From positions 1 to 5,442 of the forward strand of contig CAMLFI010000208.1 of assembly GCA_946479225.1 (NCBI GenBank): a stretch of 5,442 bases of DNA. The letters run 5' to 3'. The notes under the pieces are model-generated. The model saw nothing but the letters and a program-made list of their open reading frames with translations. It was not told the DNA's origin and searched no databases. Source of the stretch: an uncultured Mucilaginibacter sp. (GTDB lineage: Bacteria; Bacteroidota; Bacteroidia; Sphingobacteriales; Sphingobacteriaceae). Numbering within the stretch: the first letter of the stretch is position 1; each line of letters opens with the position of its first letter. This document shows positions 1 through 5,317 of the stretch, piece by piece. A program made the position numbers and the translations under genes.

Positions 1-519
1 GGAAGCATTACTATAGCTAACTCAAAAAGCCAGATAAAACTAGAGACCAGCGGCGGCAGCATTAAAGCGCAAAATTGCAGCGGCAACATCAGTCTGGAAA
101 CTTCAGGCGGATCATTAAGTCTTACCGATCTGACCGGCACCATTGAGGCTAACACCAGTGGCGGCTCTGTAAGTGCCAACAACATTACCGGCGAACTGAT
201 AACCCACACAAGCGGTGGCAGCATGGGCCTGCAAAACATATCAGGCAGTTTAAATGCCTCAACCAGCGGCGGCAGTATGAACGTGACACTTACTAAGGTG
301 GGTAAATATCTTACTTTAGATAACTCCGGTGGAAGTATTAAGCTAAATATGCCTAACCAGGGCCTTAACCTTAAGCTTCGTGCGCAGCGCATTAAAATAA
401 ACCAGCTTACCAACTTTAACGGCAGCAAAGACGACGATAAAGTTGATGGTACCATTAACGGCGGTGGTGCACCGGTAAAGGTGAGTACAAGTGGTAGTAT
501 TGTGGTTAATTTTGGGTAG
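1..519 (+). CDS. DUF4097-like beta-helical repeat protein, C-terminal part
   Basis: The reading frame is open from the first base to a TAG stop at 517-519, giving the last 172 residues of a protein whose start lies outside the window. It consists of an 18-residue repeat, each beginning T-S-G-G-S followed by a hydrophobic residue, then about ten residues with a central Ser/Thr-Gly and an alternating beta strand. Five copies start at residues 16, 34, 52, 70 and 88, and a sixth (N-S-G-G-S) at 108. The first visible residues, G-S-I, continue a still earlier copy in exact phase. This pattern fits DUF4097 proteins (putative adhesin-like, right-handed beta-helix), which in Bacteroidota are usually exported. 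The end, from about residue 120, loses the repeat and caps the helix. The exact role is unknown. No signal peptide can be judged because the N-terminus is missing. An ATG at 223 is an internal Met inside a repeat, not a start. Confidence 0.8.
   Translation, partial: GSITIANSKSQIKLETSGGSIKAQNCSGNISLETSGGSLSLTDLTGTIEANTSGGSVSANNITGELITHTSGGSMGLQNISGSLNASTSGGSMNVTLTKVGKYLTLDNSGGSIKLNMPNQGLNLKLRAQRIKINQLTNFNGSKDDDKVDGTINGGGAPVKVSTSGSIVVNFG
46..336 (+). repeat. 54-bp tandem coding repeats (18-residue coils)
   Basis: Units begin at 46, 100, 154, 208 and 262, exactly 54 bases apart, each opening with codons for T-S-G-G-S. A further N-S-G-G-S opening follows at 322 after a unit six bases longer. The DNA differs between units mostly at third codon positions (for example AGC/TCA/AGT for Ser), so the repeat is old and kept at the protein level. 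Confidence 0.85.
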
Positions 520-584
520 ACTTGAGTTGTAGGTTGTGAGTTGCGGGCTGTGAGGGGCAAGTAATTTTACAAGCGTAATAATTA

Positions 585-629
585 AAAACAGCCTCTGGTG
601 CGGTGATAATGCCGACCAGAGGCTGTTTT
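585..629. terminator. Bidirectional intrinsic terminator between convergent genes
   Basis: A perfect 15-bp inverted repeat pairs 585-599 with 615-629. Three more pairs (601-603 with 612-614) form beyond a one-base bulge, leaving an 8-base loop. The outer arms are AAAA on the left and TTTT on the right, so RNA from either strand gets a G/C-rich stem followed by a U run. It lies 65 bases after the stop of the repeat protein. On the minus strand it begins one base past the stop codon of the small membrane protein, so one element can end both transcripts. Confidence 0.9.
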
Positions 630-630
630 G

Positions 631-1023
631 CTAAGACACATGCTGACGGCGACTAAGTAACCTTGCAATACCACCACTTACGAATCCGACAATAGCTCCG
701 TATAAAGCAACAATTATCACAGTTATTGCCCAAACTTGTAAAGTTGGATTATTATTCACACTACCTGTATTTGCGTTTAAAAGCATTGAAATTTTCCAAC
801 CAACTGTAGCATCAAAAACGCCCAACAATGCTGTGAGCCATACGCATGTTTTTATGTTTTCAAGTTTGGTCAGTAAGAAACCTAAGATAGCGTACACAAG
901 AACAGATGCGGGCCATATAAATATATAGTTAAAGTTAAACATCCTTGAAGCAAGCGACCCGATTGCATCTACCGATGCAACGGCCAGGCAAGCTATAAGC
1001 AAATATTTATATTTCTCTTTCAT
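631..1023 (-). CDS. Small four-helix membrane protein, function unknown
   Basis: This is a 130-residue protein with a basic N-terminus (MKEKYKY) and four hydrophobic stretches at about residues 7-26, 33-53, 57-79 and 95-119. It ends in a short basic tail (R121, R125, R126). Such a layout indicates an integral inner-membrane protein. No catalytic motif is visible, and I do not recognise the family. The last helix is rich in small residues (G109, A110, G113, G116, G117), suggesting tight helix packing. The ATG at 1023-1021 is chosen because the short charged start runs directly into helix 1; no Shine-Dalgarno sequence precedes it, as is normal in Bacteroidota. It converges on the repeat protein and diverges from the channel gene, so it appears to be transcribed alone. 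A role in transport or stress cannot be assigned. Confidence 0.75.
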   Translation of the reverse strand: MKEKYKYLLIACLAVASVDAIGSLASRMFNFNYIFIWPASVLVYAILGFLLTKLENIKTCVWLTALLGVFDATVGWKISMLLNANTGSVNNNPTLQVWAITVIIVALYGAIVGFVSGGIARLLSRRQHVS

Positions 1024-1046
1024 TAATATACTATGTTATTGGTTTA

Positions 1047-1077
1047 GCAAGATAAGAAAGTAGATGTATTTGTCAAA
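1047..1077 (-). promoter_or_regulatory. Weak candidate promoter for the small membrane protein
   Basis: On the minus strand a TTTG (-33 type, 1077-1074) is followed after 19 bases by TATCTTGC (1054-1047), a partial match to the Bacteroidota -7 box TAnnTTTG. The start codon would lie about 20 bases past the predicted transcript start. The spacing is right but the -7 box is imperfect. Confidence 0.3.
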
Positions 1078-1089
1078 GTTGCTGCAACT
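1077..1089. promoter_or_regulatory. 13-bp palindrome beside the candidate promoter
   Basis: AGTTGC-T-GCAACT has perfect 6-bp arms around one base. It touches the upstream edge of the candidate -33 box of the minus-strand gene, a place where a dimeric regulator could bind. No regulator is identified. Confidence 0.25.
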
Positions 1090-1128
1090 CCCCATCTTTT
1101 GTTGGCGATAACACAAGCAAAGGCGAAG

Positions 1129-1158
1129 AAAAACAGTCGGAAAATTAATCTTCCGACT
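1129..1158 (-). terminator. Orphan minus-strand terminator-like hairpin
   Basis: AGTCGGAA at 1135-1142 pairs with TTCCGACT at 1151-1158 across an 8-base loop. Read on the minus strand, the 8-bp stem is followed, after one G, by five T (1133-1129), the form of an intrinsic terminator. On the plus strand no T run follows. No minus-strand gene is seen upstream of it: the neighbour on that side is the plus-strand channel gene. It may stop antisense transcripts before they enter the membrane-protein gene, or be left from a displaced gene. Confidence 0.45.
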
Positions 1159-1184
1159 ATTCTTGGATACAACCTCCTTTGCTG

Positions 1185-1217
1185 TTTAATGCAACAGACA
1201 AAACTTAAATACATTGG
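1185..1217 (+). promoter_or_regulatory. Weak candidate promoter for the channel gene
   Basis: TTTA (1185-1188) is followed after 21 bases by TACATTGG (1210-1217), which matches TAnnTTTG at all but one fixed position. This would give a leader of roughly 30 bases before the ATG at 1257. Both boxes are imperfect. Confidence 0.25.
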
Positions 1218-1256
1218 TATTAAGCCGTATCTTCATAAATATTTGATTAAACGCTG

Positions 1257-2834
1257 ATGAGCCCAAAAAAGCATTCTGAGAATAAAAAGCTGAATGAACC
1301 TAAAATGGTTTCTTCAAAACCCATTTTTGATAAGTTAGGTATAGGGCCAGAAGAGGCCCAAAAGTATATGCGCGGCTTTCTTTTAGAAATGGAAAAAGTG
1401 AAGGACGAAATAGAATTAGAAGAGATTTTAAAAAAACCTACTCTAACGCCGGAAGAGATTTGGGCAATTAAGCCCACGACTTTTTACGCATGGAGGGTCA
1501 AACACGATTTGCCTAGAATACTTGCCTATTTTTCCGAAAAACTCAATCGCTTTAACGAATGGAAGGAAAAGTTCGAAATTACAGACAGTCTTTTGATACG
1601 TCACGGCATAAGTAATTGCGTGAACTTAAAAGATGTCAAACAAAAGGATAGACAAAAGTACATCTTCCACAAACAAGGTGATAACCCCGCAAGAGACTTT
1701 CTCTCTGATACAGACTTGTCAAAAAAAATTAGTATCATGTGGGGCGAACAGGAGAAGTTTGTTTTAAAGAAAAAGTTTGTTGGCTATCTGGACTGGTGCG
1801 AGCAAAACAAAATTAAAGCTTTTGGCAACCGTAGCAATCAAGACGTCTTTAGCTACACGAGTGCTTCCAACATCCGTTCAGCCGCTATTAAGGTTTCAAT
1901 TTTAGATGGACTTGAACTATTGAAGATTGGCGGCGTAACAGTTCAGCCTAATGCTATCGGATTAATTAATCCAAAGTATTTTGAATTTGTCAACGCCTCA
2001 TATTTAACTCTGCAAGGCCATATTAACTCGGCAGGATTGGTACTAAGGTTTGAAAATAGCATAATCGATGATTTAACATGTGAAAACTTGGAGTACCCAT
2101 TGGTCGAGTTTAGCAATTGCTCAATAACTAACTTGAAGGTGACAGATTCCTCTGTAGCACAATGGAACTTTTACAAAACCACTGTTACAGGTAAAATTTC
2201 AAACTCGAAACTCAGTATGATACAAATTATTGGCGGTGGCTTCAACGTAGTTTTAGATAGTACCTATATCATGGAAGTGGATGCTGTGCATACCAATGAA
2301 CTGGGTTTTGTATCCACTTACCAGACTTTAAAAAAGACTTATGCTGATCAGGGCGACGATAAAAATGCAATAGTTTATTTTTTAAAAGAAAAAAGACTTG
2401 AACGACAATCTTATTACAATGCCATTTTCAGTCAGCGTGTACAATCCAGATTTAAGCTTTCCTTCCTGAAGGAAAAGTCTTTACTGTTGATCAGTATACT
2501 ATCTGCGATAATTAGGTATTTATTTTCGCTTTTAAATGATTTCTACTGGGGATATGGAAGAAGGCCATTCAATATAGTCGGCTGTTCTTTACTGGTTATC
2601 CTTATCTGTGGTTTTATTTTTTTATTCAATCAGGATTTAATGAATATGCCAAATAAACAGACAAAAATGTCCGTAAGTGATTCTTTATATTACAGCACCA
2701 TAACCTTTACGACACTGGGATACGGCGATTTTACACCACAAGGGTTTTTAAGAGTTGTAGCCTCCCTAGAGGCATTGTTTGGGGGAATGAGCATTGGTTT
2801 CTTAGTAGCTGGATTTTCCAATCTAAAATATTGA
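1257..2834 (+). CDS. Two-helix potassium channel with pentapeptide-repeat N-terminal domain
   Basis: This 525-residue protein ends in an Ion_trans_2-type pore: outer helix about 439-459, pore loop 475-491 with the potassium selectivity filter T486-L-G-Y-G-D491, and inner helix about 499-519. A further hydrophobic stretch (about 408-426) may lie on or in the membrane. Before it, ten five-residue turns run from about 263 to 312, with hydrophobic or aromatic residues at every fifth position (F265, I270, C275, Y280, F285, I290, V295, V300, F305, V310), the mark of a pentapeptide-repeat helix. A charged linker (353-385, with L-K-K then D-Q-G-D-D and a K-E-K-R run) resembles the segment between pentapeptide repeats and pores in similar proteins. 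Residues 1-240 are soluble and not recognised. ATG 1257 is the first start after an in-frame stop at 1248. The inner helix ends the protein, so there is no C-terminal ligand domain and gating must come from the N-terminal side. The pore call is firm; the physiological role is not. Confidence 0.88.
   Translation: MSPKKHSENKKLNEPKMVSSKPIFDKLGIGPEEAQKYMRGFLLEMEKVKDEIELEEILKKPTLTPEEIWAIKPTTFYAWRVKHDLPRILAYFSEKLNRFNEWKEKFEITDSLLIRHGISNCVNLKDVKQKDRQKYIFHKQGDNPARDFLSDTDLSKKISIMWGEQEKFVLKKKFVGYLDWCEQNKIKAFGNRSNQDVFSYTSASNIRSAAIKVSILDGLELLKIGGVTVQPNAIGLINPKYFEFVNASYLTLQGHINSAGLVLRFENSIIDDLTCENLEYPLVEFSNCSITNLKVTDSSVAQWNFYKTTVTGKISNSKLSMIQIIGGGFNVVLDSTYIMEVDAVHTNELGFVSTYQTLKKTYADQGDDKNAIVYFLKEKRLERQSYYNAIFSQRVQSRFKLSFLKEKSLLLISILSAIIRYLFSLLNDFYWGYGRRPFNIVGCSLLVILICGFIFLFNQDLMNMPNKQTKMSVSDSLYYSTITFTTLGYGDFTPQGFLRVVASLEALFGGMSIGFLVAGFSNLKY
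2712..2729 (+). other. Potassium selectivity filter TLGYGD
   Basis: These six codons encode T-L-G-Y-G-D, the signature that coordinates dehydrated potassium ions in the pore. It is preceded by T-F-T, as in typical channel pore loops, with no substitution at a key position. Confidence 0.93.
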
Positions 2835-3034
2835 CACCCCCCCGCTCGCGCGAGTATCTGCGGTTGGAAAAAGAGGTGGAAATACTCGTGCCCAATAGAC
2901 AAAAAACGGATATCGAACGGGATGCTATGCGTAGCCTCAATTTACTGGCGTGAGATCGCCACTTCGCCACACACAGCCCCGCGCCGTCCCGCTCATCGCG
3001 ATGACGACGGGAAAACCAATCACTAATTAACCAC
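2835..3034. other. Spacer between convergent genes with REP-like sequence
   Basis: This 200-base stretch lies between the channel and xylanase stop codons. It opens with a run of seven C (2837-2843) and a perfect palindrome CTCGCGCGAG (2845-2854). A plus-strand frame with no start codon at its left end runs from 2852 to a TGA at 2951-2953 with plausible charged codons (E-K-E-V-E, then R-Q-K-T-D), which could be a gene remnant or chance. A REP-like GC-rich dyad follows. No clear intrinsic terminator with a T run is seen for either gene. Confidence 0.5.
2951..3012. repeat. Probable interspersed REP-like element
   Basis: The sequence begins TGAGATCGCCACTTCG and ends in a GC-rich dyad: TCCCG (2987-2991) pairs with CGGGA (3008-3012) around the perfect 12-bp palindrome TCATCGCGATGA (2993-3004). 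From memory, GAGATYGCCAC ... TCGCGATGACGA strings recur in intergenic regions of many Bacteroidota genomes, but only one copy is in this window, so repetition is inferred. It is markedly richer in G and C than the channel gene beside it. Confidence 0.5.
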
Positions 3035-4738
3035 CTACTGTACCCCCAACTTCACTCCCACAAAAGCCGCTTTTTTAACGTAATTCTTATCAAACAGCAA
3101 AGGAATATCCGGATTGGTTGTGGTATTTATCCAGCTATCCGTATCCGCTACGCCCCATACCGTAACACCATAGCGCTGCGCTGCGGGTACGTTAGCTATG
3201 TACGATTGGATAACATATTTATACATATCGGCTTGGGCGGCCAGCGTTGTAGCATCGGCTGTGAATGAGCCTGATTTTGTGGTATTGGCTGCCACATCCA
3301 TCTCCGATATCTTGATCTTTAAACCTGTTGATGCCAGCTTTTGGAACGAGTAGTCGATATTGCTTTTATTGCTGTTTATGCTGATGTGCATTTGGGTGCC
3401 TATACCGTCAACAAGGGCAGCGCCATCTTTATTAATAAAGTTGACCAGCGCCACCAGCGAGTCGGTTTTGGTGCGCGAATAATCCAGATTATAATCATTA
3501 ATAAACCTTAACACACTTGCGTTGGCTTGTTTGGCGTACTTAAATGCCTTTAATACGTAATTATCCTGATCGTATTTTACCCCTAAATATTTCCCGTAAA
3601 AAAACTGACTGCCACCCGCGCTTGTGTTGGCATCTGTACGCATAGCGGCGTTGCCGTCGGCAATAACTTCGTTCACCACATCCCAGGCATTTATTTTACC
3701 GGCGTAATGCGTTATGCTGGTGGTTATGTAACGCTTCATTTCGTTATCAATTACAGCGGCAGCCTGCGCAGCAGTGGCAGGCGCACCCCCTACTCCCGGC
3801 GTTCCCTGTGTTGGGTCGCTGGCGGTAATGTTATCAATGGCATAAGTGCCCGCGTTAGGGAAATTTAACCTTACTGTAGCCGCCGCTTCGGCAACCTGTA
3901 AAGAAAACGTGTAAGTAGCCCAGCTGGTAGTTGGCGTGATATCATAAGCCAGGTAATTGACGTTTTGCACAACCACCCTTACTTTACCGCCCGCCGCAGC
4001 GGCTTTAATATCTATTGAGAAATTGATAGTACGTGCCGGTGGTGCTGACGGAACGCTCACCACAGGCCCAATAGCCTGTACATCATACCCATTTGCACCG
4101 GGTGTTGTAACCGTAACCTGCAATGCGCGGGTTGAGCCATTGCCTGCAACTTCTGCATACGTTGCCACTGCTGTACCACCTGTTAAAGTTTGCCAGTTAG
4201 TAAACGTATTGCCGGTGCCTTGCTGAAAATCGCCGTTTGATGTGACTAACAAGTTGGGACCGGGCGTACCACCTACGCCCGGGGTTCCGGCGGCGGCAAT
4301 AAGTCCGTTAAGATAGGTTGTATTTTGCTGAGAGTGCCAAACTAAGGTATGACCAAAAACCTGCAAGCCATTGGCAGCACAAATGTTATATAGGGCGTCG
4401 GCGGTAGTGTAATCATAGCTGCCGTCGCTTTTAACTATGGAGGCTTCTTTTAACTCGTTACCAAAAGTAACCATGTTGCCATGTCTTTTTACTGTATTGC
4501 GATAATCGGCGTTATTGTTCATAAGTCCATACGTTACCGCGAAACCCATATTTGTAAACTTAGAAGCTGTTAAAACTTTAAGTACGCCGGCGGTATCTGT
4601 ATAACCGGGAATGAGTGTGGTTATTGTACCCGGAGGTGTTGGCGTTGGTGAAGGGTTACTGGTCTTCTCTTTTTTACAAGAGGTAATAAATACTACAGCC
4701 GCGGCAACGCAGCACATTTTTAGTACAGAATTGTTCAT
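3035..4738 (-). CDS. GH10 endo-1,4-beta-xylanase lipoprotein with inserted CBM4_9-like module
   Basis: This 567-residue protein is a retaining endo-xylanase that cuts the beta-1,4 xylan backbone. A lipoprotein signal runs to I-T-S-C21, followed by K-K-E-K and a Pro/Thr/Ser-rich linker (27-38), so it is probably anchored in the outer membrane. GH10 motifs appear in order: G-N-E95-L-K, G129-H-T-L-V-W-H-S-Q, W352-D-V-V-N-E357 (acid/base), F412-I-N-D-Y-N, T448-Q-M-H451, I477-S-E479-M-D (nucleophile) and V527-W-G-V-A-D-T-D-S-W536. No key residue is missing. Between the third-strand motif and the acid/base strand, residues about 161-309 form a CBM4_9-like beta-sandwich, beginning N-L-L then N-G-D-F and flanked by G-T-P-G-V-G-G linkers. 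Without it the length is about 400, normal for GH10. The start gives a standard n-region; Met8 is less likely. A promoter lies 55-86 bases upstream, and the gene diverges from a probable esterase. Confidence 0.94.
   Translation of the reverse strand: MNNSVLKMCCVAAAVVFITSCKKEKTSNPSPTPTPPGTITTLIPGYTDTAGVLKVLTASKFTNMGFAVTYGLMNNNADYRNTVKRHGNMVTFGNELKEASIVKSDGSYDYTTADALYNICAANGLQVFGHTLVWHSQQNTTYLNGLIAAAGTPGVGGTPGPNLLVTSNGDFQQGTGNTFTNWQTLTGGTAVATYAEVAGNGSTRALQVTVTTPGANGYDVQAIGPVVSVPSAPPARTINFSIDIKAAAAGGKVRVVVQNVNYLAYDITPTTSWATYTFSLQVAEAAATVRLNFPNAGTYAIDNITASDPTQGTPGVGGAPATAAQAAAVIDNEMKRYITTSITHYAGKINAWDVVNEVIADGNAAMRTDANTSAGGSQFFYGKYLGVKYDQDNYVLKAFKYAKQANASVLRFINDYNLDYSRTKTDSLVALVNFINKDGAALVDGIGTQMHISINSNKSNIDYSFQKLASTGLKIKISEMDVAANTTKSGSFTADATTLAAQADMYKYVIQSYIANVPAAQRYGVTVWGVADTDSWINTTTNPDIPLLFDKNYVKKAAFVGVKLGVQ
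3812..4258 (-). other. CBM4_9-like module inserted in the GH10 barrel
   Basis: Codons for residues about 161-309 form a separate domain within the catalytic sequence. It starts N-L-L with N-G-D-F soon after, has a Trp at 182, alternating beta strands, a later W273-A-T-Y-T-F strand and a closing A-I-D-N-I-T strand, the usual order in CBM4/9/22-type sandwiches. It sits after barrel strand 3, as in several known Bacteroidota GH10 xylanases with CBM insertions. It should hold xylan next to the active cleft. The binding residues cannot be fixed by eye. Confidence 0.75.
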
Positions 4739-4792
4739 ACAGGTAAATTTCTTTTAGGCCGGATAACCGGGCTTATATTTATAATCGGTGCC

Positions 4793-4824
4793 TAAATGTA
4801 ATCAGTATGTTACATACTGCCAAA
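4793..4824 (-). promoter_or_regulatory. Candidate Bacteroidota-type promoter of the xylanase gene
   Basis: On the minus strand TTTG (4824-4821) is followed after exactly 20 bases by TACATTTA (4800-4793), which matches the Bacteroidota -7 box TAnnTTTG except for the last base. Transcription would start near 4787, giving a leader of about 50 bases. This is the best promoter match in the window. Confidence 0.5.
4803..4819. promoter_or_regulatory. 17-bp operator-like palindrome in the xylanase promoter spacer
   Basis: CAGTATGT-T-ACATACTG has perfect 8-bp arms around a single T. It fills almost the whole spacer between the -33 and -7 boxes, so a dimeric protein bound here would block RNA polymerase directly. 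This suggests a repressor site, perhaps for a sugar-responsive regulator, though none is encoded in the window. Confidence 0.45.
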
Positions 4825-4919
4825 TAATCTGTTGATCGCAAACGTAATGGAACATGTAATCAGCTACTTATAATTTGCATAAATGATATTTGAGGGTTTG
4901 TAAAAAGTTCGCCTACCGG

Positions 4920-4949
4920 TGATCCAAAGTGATCCAAAATGATCCAAAA
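4920..4949 (+). repeat. Three 10-bp direct repeats of TGATCCAAA(A/G)
   Basis: Units at 4920, 4930 and 4940 are identical apart from the tenth base of the first. The 10-bp period puts each on the same face of the helix. A further TGATCC lies at 5094-5099 and an inverted copy, TTTGGATCACC, at 5127-5137, matching GGTGATCCAAA at 4918-4928 over 11 bases. Confidence 0.8.
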
Positions 4950-5150
4950 AAGTGCAAATTTTTCGGTTTTACAATCAATTGATTTACAGTTATTTATAAC
5001 TCATTTACAGCTAAATTTACTGACTTAAAAGTAGTTTCATTTTTCAAAAACTAAAAATTGCAAATATTTAATTATCAATTGGTTACCATAAACTGATCCG
5101 ATTTTTTTTTGTGAGACGCATATTTTTTGGATCACCTGGTTATAGTCGCA

Positions 5151-5211
5151 TTGTCATTGGGAAACAGGAGTTCGTAAGTAAATAGTACCAATGACTATTG
5201 ACCAATGACAA
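5151..5211. repeat. CCAATGAC direct and inverted repeats
   Basis: TTGTCATTGG (5151-5160) is the exact inverse of CCAATGACAA (5202-5211), a 10-bp inverted repeat with a 41-base gap. CCAATGAC also occurs at 5188-5195. Similar low-complexity TGACCAATGAC runs are, from memory, common in Bacteroidota intergenic DNA, so a specific function is not implied. Confidence 0.55.
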
Positions 5212-5317
5212 ATGACTAACTAACTAAATTGTAATAAGCTTAATAGCGCCACAACTCACCAGGTTATTAATGCAGTTTACTAACTTCGGATTAATTATAA
5301 ACTCATTTAGTATCTGT

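Larger units (their letters stand above)
4739..5317. other. Long AT-rich divergent control region
   Basis: No credible gene is present in these 579 bases. The left part holds the xylanase promoter and its palindrome. ATGTAATCAG occurs twice in direct orientation (4796-4805, 4854-4863). The middle has three TGATCCAAA repeats (4920-4949), the palindrome AATCAATTGATT (4973-4984) and ATTTACAG twice, 21 bases apart (4982-4989, 5003-5010). A run of nine T is at 5102-5110. The right part has an inverted copy of the TGATCC repeat (5127-5137) and CCAATGAC repeats (5188-5211). The length and repeat density suggest shared control of the xylanase and the gene at 5318. Confidence 0.6.

Noticed and set aside
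520..556. Degenerate GTTGTGAG / GTTGCGGGCTGTGAG repeats
   Set aside because: Short, imperfect low-complexity sequence before a clear terminator; too weak to annotate.
1247..1477. 76-codon minus-strand frame over the channel start
   Set aside because: It lies opposite the strongly supported channel gene, and its composition (Ser/Phe-rich) is what the complement of Lys/Glu-rich codons gives.
2882..2888. Inverted repeat with 2851-2857 (CGAGTAT / ATACTCG) as a channel-gene terminator
   Set aside because: The arms are only 7 bp with a 24-base loop and no T run follows.
2690..2970. Two overlapping minus-strand frames (70 and 79 codons)
   Set aside because: Both run across the end of the channel gene, including its selectivity filter, and show no recognisable motif.
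3957..4226. 89-codon plus-strand frame inside the xylanase
   Set aside because: It is the complement of the CBM module; the Thr/Pro/Ala-rich product is typical of a shadow frame.
4847..4873. Eight-codon ATG-to-TAA frame in the divergent region
   Set aside because: It is very short, without initiation signals, and overlaps likely regulatory repeats.
4920..4949. Possible CRISPR array
   Set aside because: The repeats are only 10 bases, directly adjacent with no spacers, and there are no cas genes.
5270..5317. Upstream in-frame ATG for the esterase-like gene
   Set aside because: It would place 16 mostly uncharged residues before a complete signal peptide; the start at 5318 fits secretion better.
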